Source: Rhodoferax sp. BAB1
GTDB taxonomy: Bacteria; Pseudomonadota; Gammaproteobacteria; Burkholderiales; Burkholderiaceae_C
Length of the DNA stretch: 64,000 nucleotides
Direction: 5' to 3'
Assembly (NCBI RefSeq): GCF_013334205.1
Contig: NZ_CP054424.1
Location: 2,686,001 to 2,750,000, forward strand
Each line of letters begins with the position of its first letter. The first letter of the stretch is position 1. This document shows positions 45,705 through 54,171 of this stretch, piece by piece. Made by a program: the position numbers and the translations under genes. The notes beneath the pieces are model-generated. The model saw nothing but the letters and a program-made list of their open reading frames with translations. It had not been told where the DNA came from and made no database searches.

Positions 45705-45719
45705 CCCCCAAAAGGGTCA
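45705..45719. repeat. 15-base repeat CCCCCAAAAGGGTCA, copy 3
   Basis: Exact copy, 15 bases beyond the stop of the response-regulator gene at 45734, in the same relation to the upstream leftward gene as copy 1 to amn. It is followed by CCCCACCACA. Confidence 0.6.
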
Positions 45720-45733
45720 CCCCACCACAGTCC

Positions 45734-46735
45734 TCAACCCTCGAACTGCGGATGCAACTGCCGTATCCGCCCCAGCGCCAGCGCCGCCGCCGCCGTGCGC
45801 GTCTCCACGCCGAGCTTGGCGTAGACCCGCTCCAGGTGTTTCTTGACCGTCATGGGGCTGCTGCCCAGGATGTCGCCGATGTCGCGGTTGATCTTGCCCT
45901 TGATGACCCAGTAGAGCACCTCGGCCTCCTTGGCCGTGAGGCGGAAGCTCAGGGAGATGGCTTCGATCACCGTTTCGTCCGAGGCCTCCTGCATGATGAG
46001 CAGCCAGTCGCCGCCGGCTTCGGGCGTGGGGGCGTCGTCGTTGCGCTGGTGCAGGCGGAAGGTCAGGCGTTTGGCGCCCTGCTCCACCGAGAGGCGGGGC
46101 GGTTCGGCCAGGGTGTCGCCGCGGGCCTGCACCTCGGCCAGGTGGGCCACGCCGCGGTGCAGCCAGGACAGCACGGGCTCGGGCACGTTCGGGCCGCTGG
46201 CGCCGTAGTAGCGCTGCAGCAGCTCACGCGCCAGCGGGGTCTGCCACATGAGCCGGCCATCACTCGCACGCACGGTGATGCTGGCGTAACCGAAGGCGTC
46301 GAGCGCGTTGCGGGCCTGGCGGCGTTCGCGCGCGCCCTGCAGGTGCACCTGCATGCGCGCCAGCACTTCCTTCGGCCGTATGGGTTTGGTCACGTAGTCG
46401 GTGCCGCCGGCTTCCAGCGCGGCGACCAGGTGCTCGGTCTCGGTCAGGCCCGTCATGAAGATGATGGGGATGTGGGCGGTGGCAGCATTGGCCTTGAGGC
46501 GGCGCGCGACCTCGAAGCCGTCCATGCCGGGCATCATGGCGTCGAGCAGCACGATGTCGGGGCGCGCCTGCGCGGCGCGCTGCAGAGCCGAGGCGCCGTC
46601 CAGCGCCACCAGCACGGTGCAGCCCGATTCGTCCAGCGCGTCGTGCAGCAGAGACAGGTTGTCGGGCACGTCATCGACGATGAGCACCACGTCGCTCTGT
46701 GCGCGGTTCAGGGCCTGGTCCAGGGTGTCGTTCAT
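45734..46735 (-). CDS. LuxR-type response regulator with PAS-like middle (pair 1)
   Basis: A 333-aa regulator. The receiver spans about residues 15-130, with phospho-acceptor Asp65 (LLDAMMPG) and Lys in TKPIRP. A middle region (about 145-250) contains a PAS-like stretch (ITVRASDGRLMW). A LuxR/FixJ helix-turn-helix lies at about 265-325 (LTAKEAEVLYWVIKGKINRD, SSPMTVKKHLERVYAKL). This is longer than typical NarL regulators. The ATG overlaps the kinase stop by four bases, so it is the direct partner of the NCS1 kinase. The frame extending further upstream is shadow. Confidence 0.93.
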   Translation of the reverse strand: MNDTLDQALNRAQSDVVLIVDDVPDNLSLLHDALDESGCTVLVALDGASALQRAAQARPDIVLLDAMMPGMDGFEVARRLKANAATAHIPIIFMTGLTETEHLVAALEAGGTDYVTKPIRPKEVLARMQVHLQGARERRQARNALDAFGYASITVRASDGRLMWQTPLARELLQRYYGASGPNVPEPVLSWLHRGVAHLAEVQARGDTLAEPPRLSVEQGAKRLTFRLHQRNDDAPTPEAGGDWLLIMQEASDETVIEAISLSFRLTAKEAEVLYWVIKGKINRDIGDILGSSPMTVKKHLERVYAKLGVETRTAAAALALGRIRQLHPQFEG

Positions 46736-49700
46736 GTCTTTTCCGGGCTGGTGTCCAGCAAGGCAAGTATGGCGTCGAAACGGTAGGCCCGCGCCAGGCC
46801 GCGCACCTGCTCCACCCAGCTGTGGTGCGCGGGGCTTTCGGCCTCGATCTCGTCTAGCAGGCGCACGATGCCGCGGTAATAGCCCAGGCTGGTGTGCTCG
46901 CGCAGCTCGGCCAGGCGCTCGGCGCGCGGGGGCAGCAGGGGCCCGGGCGGTGCGGGCGGCGCTTCGGGGGGCAGCACACGTTCGGTCCACTGCAGTTGCA
47001 GGCGCTGCTCCAGCCAGTCGAGCAGCTCGCTGTGGCGTATGGGTTTGGTGATGAAGTCCGCCGGCGTGATGCCCACGTCGTTCTCCAGGCCCTTGTCGAA
47101 GGCATTGGCCGAGACCACGGCCACGGGCAGCTTGTCCAGGCCGTTCAAACGACGCAGGCGGCGTATGGTTTCCCAGCCGTCGATGCCGGGCATGGCCAGG
47201 TCCATGAAAACGGCGTCGGGCCGGTAACCGGCGGCCAGCAGGTCCAGCGCGTCGTGCCCGCTGGCAGCGGTGCGCAGCACGAAGCCCAGGGGCACGAGCA
47301 ATTGGCTGAGCATCTCGCGGTCGGGCTCTTCGTTGTCCACCACCAGCACGTGGCGGCGCGCGCCCGTGTAACCACGACGTGGCGGCTTGGGTACGGCGGG
47401 CCGCGCCGAGGGCAGCGCGGCATGCACCTCGGGCAGGAAAAGCTTGACGTGAAAGACCGAGCCCAGGCCCGGTGTGCTCTGCACCGTGAGTTCGCCGCCC
47501 ATGAGGTCGGTGAGCATCTTGGCAATCGTCAGGCCCAGGCCGGCGCCGGGTGTGCCCTGGGCTGAGGCGGTGCGCGTGAAGGGCTCGAAGAGGCGGTCCA
47601 CGTCCTGCAGCGTCATGCCGGGGCCGGTGTCGCGGATGTCAATGTGCGCCATCTCGCGCGCGTAACGCAGCTGGAAAGTCACCTCGCCCTGGGCCGTGAA
47701 CTTGATGGCGTTGCCCAGCAGGTTGATGAGGATCTGGCGCACACGTTTCTCGTCGGCACGCACGCGCTCGGGCAACACGGACAGGGGCGCGAAACGGAAG
47801 GCCAGGCCCTTGGCCGCGGCCTGCAGCTCGAACATGGCGGCCAGTTCGTGCACGGTGTCGGCGAAGGCCATGGGCTTGACGTCGAGCGTGAGCTTGCCCG
47901 ATTCGATGCGCGCCAGGTCCAGCGTGCCCTCGATCAGCGAGAGCAGATGTTCCCCCCCGCGGCGGATCACCTGCACCGCGTGTTTGCGGTGCTTGGGCAC
48001 CTGCGGGTCCTCGCCCATCAGTTGCGCGTAACCCAGGATGCTGTTGAGCGGCGTGCGCAGCTCGTGGCTGATGGCGCTGATGTAGCGGCTCTTGGCCTGG
48101 TTGGCCTGCTCGGCCTGGTGCTGGGCCTGCTCGGCCGTGCGACGCGCCTCCTGCAGGGCGGCGTCGGTCTGCTGGTGCAACTCGATCTCACGCATCAGCA
48201 ATGCCGTCTGGCGGTTGGACTCTTCCTGCGCGACCTGGCGGCTCTTGTGCGCCAGCACCACCCACCAGGCCGCCATGCCCGCGATGAGCAGCAGGGCCAT
48301 ATAGGTCTTGAGGAAGCCGCCGCGCAAGGCGGCCTGCATGAAAGCGGGCAGTTCACTGTCGGCATAGACGTGCATCAGGGCCTGCAGCTCCTGCTGGTAG
48401 AACAGGCCGAAGACACCCGCCAGCAGCGGCACGGTGACCAGCATGAGCAGGAGGAAATGCGCAAGCCCCGAATCCAGATAGGGCCAGAGGCTGCGCGGCA
48501 GCAGGCGCTGCAACATGCCTATCCACTGCGCCGAGAGGCTGGCCTGGGGTTTGCACATGTCACCACAGCGCGCGTCCAGCGTGCAGCAGAGCGAACAGAT
48601 GGGCCCCTGGTAGGCGGGGCAGTGGGCCATGTCCGGGCCTTCGTAGTCGCCCTCGCAGATCACGCAGCGGCGTACACCGTAGCGCGCATAGGGGCCTGCG
48701 TTGGCCTGGGCCTCGGGAGCCAGCTCGCTCTGCCGCGCGATGTAATAACGCCCGCGTGTGGCCCAAGCGATCAACGGCGCGGCGATGAAGGCCGTGCCCA
48801 GCGCGATCACCGCCGAGAAGGCCTGGGCCAGCGGGCCGAACAGGCCCAGGTGGGCCGTGACCGAGAGGATGGAGGCCAGCACCATGGCACCCACACCCAC
48901 GGGGTTGATGTCGTAGAGGTGCGCGCGCTTGAACTCGATGCCCTTGGGCGACAGGCCCAGGGGCTTGTTGATCACCAGGTCGGCCACCACGGCCATCATC
49001 CAGGCGATGGCGATGTTGCTGTACAGGCCCAGCACGTCGCCCAGGGCCTGGAAGACGTTCATCTCCATCAGCATGAAGGCGATCAGTGTGTTGAACACCA
49101 CCCACACCACCCGCCCCGGGTGGCTGTGCGTGAGGCGCGAGAAGAAGTTGCTCCAGGCCAGCGAACCCGCGTAGGCGTTGGTGACGTTGATCTTGAGCTG
49201 CGAGATCACCACAAAAAGCGCGGTGGCCGCCACGGCCCAGCCGTAGTTCGGGAACACGTATTCATAAGCGGCCAGGTACATCTGGTTCGGGTCCACCGCG
49301 CGTTCGATGGGCACGGCATGCGTGATGGCCAGGTAGGCCAGCAGCGCGCCGCCCAGCATCTTGACCACGCCCAGCAGCACCCAGCCCGGCCCGCCCGCCA
49401 TGACCCCGAACCACCAGCGCTTGCGGTTGGCCTCCGTGCGGGCCGGCATGAAACGCAGGTAGTCGGCCTGCTCGCCCATCTGCGTGATCAGGGCAATGCC
49501 CACCGTCAAGGCGGCACCAAAGAGGGGCAAGGCGAAGTCTGAAGACGCGCCTTTCTCCCCTTTGTAGTGCACCACGCCCGAAAACGCGTCCGGGTCCAGT
49601 GCCAGCACATAGGCAAAAGGCACGACCAGCATGAGCAGCCACAGCGGCTGCGTCCAGACCTGCAGGCGGCTGATGGCCGACACCCCGTGCGTGACCAGGG

Positions 49701-50235
49701 GGATGACCACCAGCGCGCAGATGAGGTAACCCCAGCGCGGTGGAATGTCCAGCGCCAGTTCCAGCGCATAGGCCATGACAGCCGCCTCCAGCGCGAAGAA
49801 GATGAAGGTGAAGCTGGCGTAGATCAGCGAGGTGATGGTGGAGCCGATGTAACCAAAACCCGCGCCGCGTGTGAGCAGGTCCATGTCCACGCCATAACGC
49901 GCGGCGTAGACGCTGATGGGCCAGCCGGCGAGGAAGATGATGAGCCCCGTGGCCAGGATGGCCCAGAAGGCATTGGCCCAGCCGTACTGCACCAGCAGCG
50001 TGGCCCCCACCGCCTCCAGGATCAGGAAGGAGGCCGCGCCAAAGGCCGTGTTGGCCACCCGCCATTCGCTCCACTTGCGGAAACGCTGCGGCGTGTAGCG
50101 CAGCGCGTAATCCTCCATGGTCTCGCGCGCCACCCAGGAGTTGTAGTCGCGCCGGATCTTGACGATGGACTGCACGGCCGCCGGCGTATGCGGCGGCGCA
50201 GCAAGGTCAGGGGCCAGGGATTCCGGGGCGTTCAT
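46732..50235 (-). CDS. NCS1 transporter-fused hybrid histidine kinase (pair 1)
   Basis: A 1167-aa protein. Residues 25-510 are a complete NCS1 (nucleobase:cation symporter-1, cytosine/purine/hydantoin permease) fold with about 12 membrane helices. A Cys-rich segment with eight conserved Cys lies at 524-561. Two further helices follow at about 585-655, then a short coiled coil and HisKA with His724 (ISHELRTPLNSIL), an HATPase domain (GAGLGLTIAKMLTDLMGGE) and a receiver with Asp1012 (MDLAMPG). The layout parallels CbrA/CrbS kinases, which carry an SLC5-type transporter, but the transporter family is different. It probably senses, and may import, a purine, pyrimidine, hydantoin or ureide. Confidence 0.93.
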   Translation of the reverse strand: MNAPESLAPDLAAPPHTPAAVQSIVKIRRDYNSWVARETMEDYALRYTPQRFRKWSEWRVANTAFGAASFLILEAVGATLLVQYGWANAFWAILATGLIIFLAGWPISVYAARYGVDMDLLTRGAGFGYIGSTITSLIYASFTFIFFALEAAVMAYALELALDIPPRWGYLICALVVIPLVTHGVSAISRLQVWTQPLWLLMLVVPFAYVLALDPDAFSGVVHYKGEKGASSDFALPLFGAALTVGIALITQMGEQADYLRFMPARTEANRKRWWFGVMAGGPGWVLLGVVKMLGGALLAYLAITHAVPIERAVDPNQMYLAAYEYVFPNYGWAVAATALFVVISQLKINVTNAYAGSLAWSNFFSRLTHSHPGRVVWVVFNTLIAFMLMEMNVFQALGDVLGLYSNIAIAWMMAVVADLVINKPLGLSPKGIEFKRAHLYDINPVGVGAMVLASILSVTAHLGLFGPLAQAFSAVIALGTAFIAAPLIAWATRGRYYIARQSELAPEAQANAGPYARYGVRRCVICEGDYEGPDMAHCPAYQGPICSLCCTLDARCGDMCKPQASLSAQWIGMLQRLLPRSLWPYLDSGLAHFLLLMLVTVPLLAGVFGLFYQQELQALMHVYADSELPAFMQAALRGGFLKTYMALLLIAGMAAWWVVLAHKSRQVAQEESNRQTALLMREIELHQQTDAALQEARRTAEQAQHQAEQANQAKSRYISAISHELRTPLNSILGYAQLMGEDPQVPKHRKHAVQVIRRGGEHLLSLIEGTLDLARIESGKLTLDVKPMAFADTVHELAAMFELQAAAKGLAFRFAPLSVLPERVRADEKRVRQILINLLGNAIKFTAQGEVTFQLRYAREMAHIDIRDTGPGMTLQDVDRLFEPFTRTASAQGTPGAGLGLTIAKMLTDLMGGELTVQSTPGLGSVFHVKLFLPEVHAALPSARPAVPKPPRRGYTGARRHVLVVDNEEPDREMLSQLLVPLGFVLRTAASGHDALDLLAAGYRPDAVFMDLAMPGIDGWETIRRLRRLNGLDKLPVAVVSANAFDKGLENDVGITPADFITKPIRHSELLDWLEQRLQLQWTERVLPPEAPPAPPGPLLPPRAERLAELREHTSLGYYRGIVRLLDEIEAESPAHHSWVEQVRGLARAYRFDAILALLDTSPEKT

Positions 50236-50248
50236 GCCCCGGGAGAGT

Positions 50249-50288
50249 GCAGATTCCGTGCCATGCCCCGGGGTGGGGCGGAATCTGC
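50249..50288. terminator. Hairpin between VOC gene and kinase gene
   Basis: Ten-base perfect arms (50249-50258 and 50279-50288) enclose 20 bases that contain a CCCCGGGG core. It lies 22 bases past the VOC-gene stop and 14 bases before the kinase start on the same strand, so it may end the upstream transcript or structure the kinase leader. Confidence 0.5.
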
Positions 50289-50310
50289 CTGGCGTAAATG
50301 CAGGTGTCGC

Positions 50311-50796
50311 TCAGCCGCGTAGCGCCGCCTCGATGGCGCTGATGTCGATTTTTGTCATGTCCATCATCGCATCGAAGGCGCGCTTGGCGGCAGCCGGGTC
50401 GGGATCAGCAATGGCCCGGGTCAGAACCACCGGTGTGATCTGCCAGGACACCCCCCACTTGTCCTTGCACCAGCCGCAAGCGCTTGCCTGGCCACCATGC
50501 GCAATGATCGCGTTCCAGTAACGGTCCGTTTCGGCCTGGTCCGTGGTCGCCACCTGGAAGGAAAACGCCTCGCTTTGCGTGAAGGCAGGCCCGCCGTTGA
50601 GCCCGAGGCAGGGGATGCCCATGACCGTGAACTCCACGGTCAACACGTCTCCCTTCTTCCCCGACGGAAAGTCTCCCGGCGCGCGTAACACGGCACCGAC
50701 GAAGGAGTCTGGAAAGGTATCGGCGTAGAACCGTGCCGCTTCTTCAGCACCGCCCTTGTACCAAAGGCAAATCGTGTTCTTTGCTGGTGTTGTCAT
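50311..50796 (-). CDS. VOC family protein, PhnB/3-dmu-9_3-mt type
   Basis: A 161-aa metal- or ligand-binding beta-alpha-beta protein: TICLWYKGGAEEAARFYADT, GGPAFTQSEAFSFQV and CGWCKDKWGVSWQI. The family is common and of unsettled function. ATG at 50796 gives the standard length; the 85 residues before it are shadow of the next gene. Confidence 0.9.
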   Translation of the reverse strand: MTTPAKNTICLWYKGGAEEAARFYADTFPDSFVGAVLRAPGDFPSGKKGDVLTVEFTVMGIPCLGLNGGPAFTQSEAFSFQVATTDQAETDRYWNAIIAHGGQASACGWCKDKWGVSWQITPVVLTRAIADPDPAAAKRAFDAMMDMTKIDISAIEAALRG

Positions 50797-50875
50797 GTCA
50801 CTTCTCCATTGGACAGAAATTCCTGCTTCTGCACACCGGCCCTGCGGCACTTCGTTTTGGCGGCTAACGCTCCGC

Positions 50876-51535
50876 TCAGGCATCCTTGTTCCCCTGGCGC
50901 CGGAGTACCACATGGGTGGCTTTCTCCGACGCCACGAACTGCACGCATTCGTACCCCAGAGCGCGCATGTCCATCCCCTCGAACAGTCGCTCTCCCGCGC
51001 CCAGCAGAACCGGCGAGATGGCGACGTGCAGCTCATCGATGAGGCCCTCACGCAGATATTGCTGGATGGTGTTGGCTCCGCCGCCTATGCGTACATCCTT
51101 GCCCTTGGCTGCCTCGCGCGCCCGGTCCAGCGCCTCGTGTATGCCGCCCGTGACGAAGTGGAATATCGTGCCGCCTTCCATCTGGAGGGGCTCGCGTGCG
51201 TGATGCGTCAGGATGAAAGTTGGAACGTGATAGGGCGGGCTGTCGCCCCACCAGCCTTTCCAGCTCATGTCGGGCCAGGGACCGCGTACCGGTCCGAACA
51301 TGTTCCTTCCGAGTATCCAGGCCCCGACATTCTGGAAGCCACGGGCGGCGAAATCATCGTCAACGCCGGTCGTGCCGTCCTTGCCGAACAAGGCCCGCTG
51401 CAAGGTGCGTGTTGGAAACAGCCACTGGTGCAGTTCCGTCCCGCCCACGCCGAGCGGATGATTGAGGTCCTGATTCGGGCCTGCTCCGTATCCGTCGAGC
51501 GAGATGGTGAAGCCCTCAACACGAACTCGTGTCAT
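50876..51535 (-). CDS. Dihydrofolate reductase-fold protein (RibD C-terminal type), second
   Basis: A 219-aa RibD_C/DHFR-fold protein (VEGFTISLDGYGAG, AWILGRNMF, RIGGGANTIQQYLREGLIDE). It is distinct in sequence and longer than the DHFR-fold protein at 44714-45274. It lies in the same direction as the VOC gene with 79 bases between. Confidence 0.88.
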   Translation of the reverse strand: MTRVRVEGFTISLDGYGAGPNQDLNHPLGVGGTELHQWLFPTRTLQRALFGKDGTTGVDDDFAARGFQNVGAWILGRNMFGPVRGPWPDMSWKGWWGDSPPYHVPTFILTHHAREPLQMEGGTIFHFVTGGIHEALDRAREAAKGKDVRIGGGANTIQQYLREGLIDELHVAISPVLLGAGERLFEGMDMRALGYECVQFVASEKATHVVLRRQGNKDA

Positions 51536-51562
51536 CGTTTGCCTCCGTTTGGACGCCTAGCG

Positions 51563-51871
51563 TTACGTCCGTTGTGAAAGCCGAATTTCACTAAAACGCA
51601 TACGCCGCAAGTTCCCTTGCGATTCCAATTCCCCTCGCTGCACAAGCTCGGCAATACGCATGGCGTAGTAGACATCCGGCAACTCAGGCTGCGCATCTTG
51701 GAAATGACGGAGGGTCTTGGCGACGATCAATGCGACCTTTCGCCACGCTGGTGTTACGTTCGAGAGCACAACCGCGTCGATTTCGGCCACCTGTTCGGCC
51801 GTGAGAGCCTGGATGTGCTCGACCTCCGATGCGGTCGGCATCGGATCATCTGCGTGCTCAAGCAAGTCCAT
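51563..51871 (-). CDS. DUF3658-like protein
   Basis: A 102-aa helical protein with the pattern LTAEQVAEIDAVVLSNVTPAWRKVA, LPDVYYAMRIAELVQRGELE and MRFSEIRL that I associate with DUF3658. That domain is usually the C-terminal half of a DUF1835 protein; here it stands alone, so this may be a trimmed gene or a true small protein. Confidence 0.7.
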   Translation of the reverse strand: MDLLEHADDPMPTASEVEHIQALTAEQVAEIDAVVLSNVTPAWRKVALIVAKTLRHFQDAQPELPDVYYAMRIAELVQRGELESQGNLRRMRFSEIRLSQRT

Positions 51872-52016
51872 ATTTATACGACCTAGCTTAATATGGGCTG
51901 CAAATCTGTCGGCATCACAAAGTTCATGGCGCCTCCCCTGATGTTTTTAAGTGCCTGATTTATATCAGCCTTCCCCCGACTCACCTAGCCCCTGTGTGCC
52001 CCCACACCGAGCTGAC

Positions 52017-52685
52017 CTAGCCACGTCGCTTGAGCAGTGGCGCCAGGAGTCCCCGCGCCTGCTGCAGACATTCGTCAAACGACTGCTGGAAGTCCAGCGC
52101 ATCGATCGCCTCGAATTCCGCACGAGCCAGTTCCGCCCGCTCCTGCAAGCGGCGCAGGAAGGCATCACCGTGTCGCACGAAGAAGGGACTGGCCTCTGCG
52201 ATCGCCTTCGGCTCCAAATTAGCCACGGCACACAGGTCGAACAGGTCGCGCGCCTTCGCCTGGTCACCCCGAAACCACATCTTCTTGGCGATGATCTCCG
52301 CGCTGCGCTCCACCTTGATCTCGCGCCCCGCATGCCGCACCACCTCGTAGGGCTGCGCCGTCAGTGCCATGCCCACCACGATATCGATCTCGCCTTGCGG
52401 CAGGTAGAACTTGATGAACTCGGCGTTCTCTTCGTAGTCCGCGCTTACCGCCTCGGCCACATCGCTGAGCCTGGGGTTCACATAACCCAGGTACTGCGGG
52501 TCGGGCACGAAGAGGTCAATGTCCTTGCTGAGCCGATGCCCGTGACGCAGCATGAGCACGGTGCCACCGCCAAAGGTCCACAGCGGCTGATGCACCATGC
52601 CTTCCAGATGCGTCATCAGGCCGAGCGCCTGGGGCCACAGCTCACGCCAGACGCCGGGACGGTTGAGGTCAAGCCTGGAACTCAT
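52017..52685 (-). CDS. Nucleotidyltransferase AbiEii/AbiGii-type toxin
   Basis: A 222-aa protein. The nucleotidyltransferase core has FGGGTVLMLRHGHRLSKDIDLFV (the G[GS]-x-DxD pattern), with a third Asp in GEIDIVVG and the family motif REIKVERSAEIIAKKMWFRGDQAKARDLFDL. Such proteins are toxins of type IV AbiE-like or MenAT systems that transfer nucleotides, some to tRNA. The ATG overlaps the antitoxin stop by four bases. Confidence 0.88.
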   Translation of the reverse strand: MSSRLDLNRPGVWRELWPQALGLMTHLEGMVHQPLWTFGGGTVLMLRHGHRLSKDIDLFVPDPQYLGYVNPRLSDVAEAVSADYEENAEFIKFYLPQGEIDIVVGMALTAQPYEVVRHAGREIKVERSAEIIAKKMWFRGDQAKARDLFDLCAVANLEPKAIAEASPFFVRHGDAFLRRLQERAELARAEFEAIDALDFQQSFDECLQQARGLLAPLLKRRG

Positions 52686-53173
52686 GCCCACAAACCCCGC
52701 GCACTCTTGAAACCCCGCGCCAGCTCACGCATCCGTGCCCAGACCTCGGCACGCGGTACGCCCTCTTGCGCATGCAACTGTTCCACCACGGCCGCCAGCA
52801 GGGCGGGCGTGGCCTCGTCCAGCAGGGTGGCCACGTGCGGCTGGAAGGCGGCCGGCACGCGCCCCTGCAGCAGGGCCGCGCGCAGCACGCTGGCCGTCAG
52901 CGGCTGGCGGTAACTCACGCTGGCGCTGCGCGCTGCGAGTTCCAGGGCCGGAGTCTTGCCCACCGTCGGCTGCGGCGCCACCGTGACGGACAGACCCAGC
53001 ACACCCAGCAGGCGACTCACCCGCAGCAAGCTCAGATCCTGGAGGCTGGCGGCTTCCAGCTGGTTGACTGTGGCGCGCGACAGGCCGCTGAGCCGCGCCA
53101 GCGCGGCCTGCGTGAGGCCCATGTCGGCGCGACGGGTGCGGACGACGGTGCTGAGTTCTGCCAGGGTGGACAT
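52682..53173 (-). CDS. XRE-family antitoxin/regulator
   Basis: A 163-aa protein. An N-terminal XRE helix-turn-helix (RADMGLTQAALARLSGLSRATVNQLE, about residues 15-40) and a helical C-terminal region of about 90 residues probably neutralise the toxin or aid dimerisation. It is translated just before the AbiEii-like toxin, and a palindromic operator lies 29 bases upstream, so autoregulation is expected. Confidence 0.87.
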   Translation of the reverse strand: MSTLAELSTVVRTRRADMGLTQAALARLSGLSRATVNQLEAASLQDLSLLRVSRLLGVLGLSVTVAPQPTVGKTPALELAARSASVSYRQPLTASVLRAALLQGRVPAAFQPHVATLLDEATPALLAAVVEQLHAQEGVPRAEVWARMRELARGFKSARGLWA

Positions 53174-53201
53174 GGCAACACTCTAGGACAGGTCTCCATT
53201 A

Positions 53202-53221
53202 ATGTCAAATATATTCGACAT
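53202..53221. promoter_or_regulatory. Palindromic operator of the toxin-antitoxin pair
   Basis: A 20-base near-perfect palindrome, ATGTC-N10-GACAT with an A+T core (one mismatched pair), lies 29 bases before the XRE gene in a locally A+T-rich stretch. It is the expected autoregulatory site of the XRE protein. Confidence 0.7.
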
Positions 53222-53256
53222 AAAGAATGGCGCCCAACACCCGGCTGCAAGGGCCC

Positions 53257-54171
53257 TTAACCCTCCTGCAACAAACTGCTAGCAATCGCCGCCGCCGCCG
53301 TGCGTGTCTCCACGCCCAGCTTCTCGAAGATGTGTTCGAGGTGCTTGTTCACCGTGCGCGGGCTCATGCCCAGGATGTCGGCGATGTCGCGGTTGGTCTT
53401 GCCCTTGGCCAGCCAGGAGAGCACCTCGGTCTCGCGCGGGGTGAGCGCGGCCACGGAAAGGCGGCGTTGCGCCGGGTCGAGCGCCAGCGCGACACGGCGC
53501 AGCAGCACCATGACTTCACCGGGGCCGCCCTGCCCCAGGTAACGCGCCTGCAGCTGGCTGCCGTCGGGCAGCGGAGCCAGGGTCTCGCCCTGGTGCACGA
53601 CCTGCTGCAGCCACTGGCGCTGGGTCGTGTCGTCTTGCTCCGGGCCCAGGGCCTGGGCCAGCCAGCGCATGGCCTGGGGAGAGCGCCAGGCCAGACGGCC
53701 CTGCGTGTCCAGCAGCAGCACGCCCAGGCCGGCCACGTCCACGGCCTCGCGCGCCAGGCGGCTCACGTGGGCGTTGCGCAGATGGGTGGCCAGGCGGGCC
53801 AGTACCTCGGGGATCTTCAGCGGCTTGACGACGTAGTCCACCCCACCGCTGGCAAAGCCCTCGACGATCTGCTCGGTCTCGGCCAGGCCGGTCATGAAGA
53901 TCACGGGCACATGGGCCCAGGAGGGTTCGCCCTTGAGGCGGCGGCAGAGGGTGAAGCCGTCGTCGCCGGGCATGATGGCGTCGAGCAGCACGGCGTCGGG
54001 CACGGCCATCTCGAAGCGCTCCAGCGCCTCGATGGCGTCGCGGGCCACCAGCACGGTGTAACCCTCGATGGCCAGCGCGTCGCAGAGCAAACGCAGGGTG
54101 TCGGGCGCGTCGTCCACCACCAGCACCACGCTGGAGACGGCGGACGGGGGCAGGGGCTCAGGCGGATTCAT
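53257..54171 (-). CDS. LuxR-type response regulator with PAS-like middle (pair 2)
   Basis: A 304-aa paralogue of the regulator at 45734. It has a receiver with Asp64 (LLDAIMPG), a middle region with PAS-like LGVLLLDTQGRLAW and a C-terminal LuxR helix-turn-helix (LTPRETEVLSWLAKGKTNRD, MSPRTVNKHLEHIFEKL). The recognition helices of the two regulators are similar but not identical, so they may bind related sites. It overlaps the kinase gene by 14 bases. Confidence 0.93.
   Translation of the reverse strand: MNPPEPLPPSAVSSVVLVVDDAPDTLRLLCDALAIEGYTVLVARDAIEALERFEMAVPDAVLLDAIMPGDDGFTLCRRLKGEPSWAHVPVIFMTGLAETEQIVEGFASGGVDYVVKPLKIPEVLARLATHLRNAHVSRLAREAVDVAGLGVLLLDTQGRLAWRSPQAMRWLAQALGPEQDDTTQRQWLQQVVHQGETLAPLPDGSQLQARYLGQGGPGEVMVLLRRVALALDPAQRRLSVAALTPRETEVLSWLAKGKTNRDIADILGMSPRTVNKHLEHIFEKLGVETRTAAAAIASSLLQEG

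Noticed and set aside
50249..50288. Considered as a fifth copy of the TACG regulatory box upstream of the first kinase
   Set aside because: The inverted repeat has unrelated arms (GCAGATTCCG) and lacks TACG/CGTA and the 23-base spacing.
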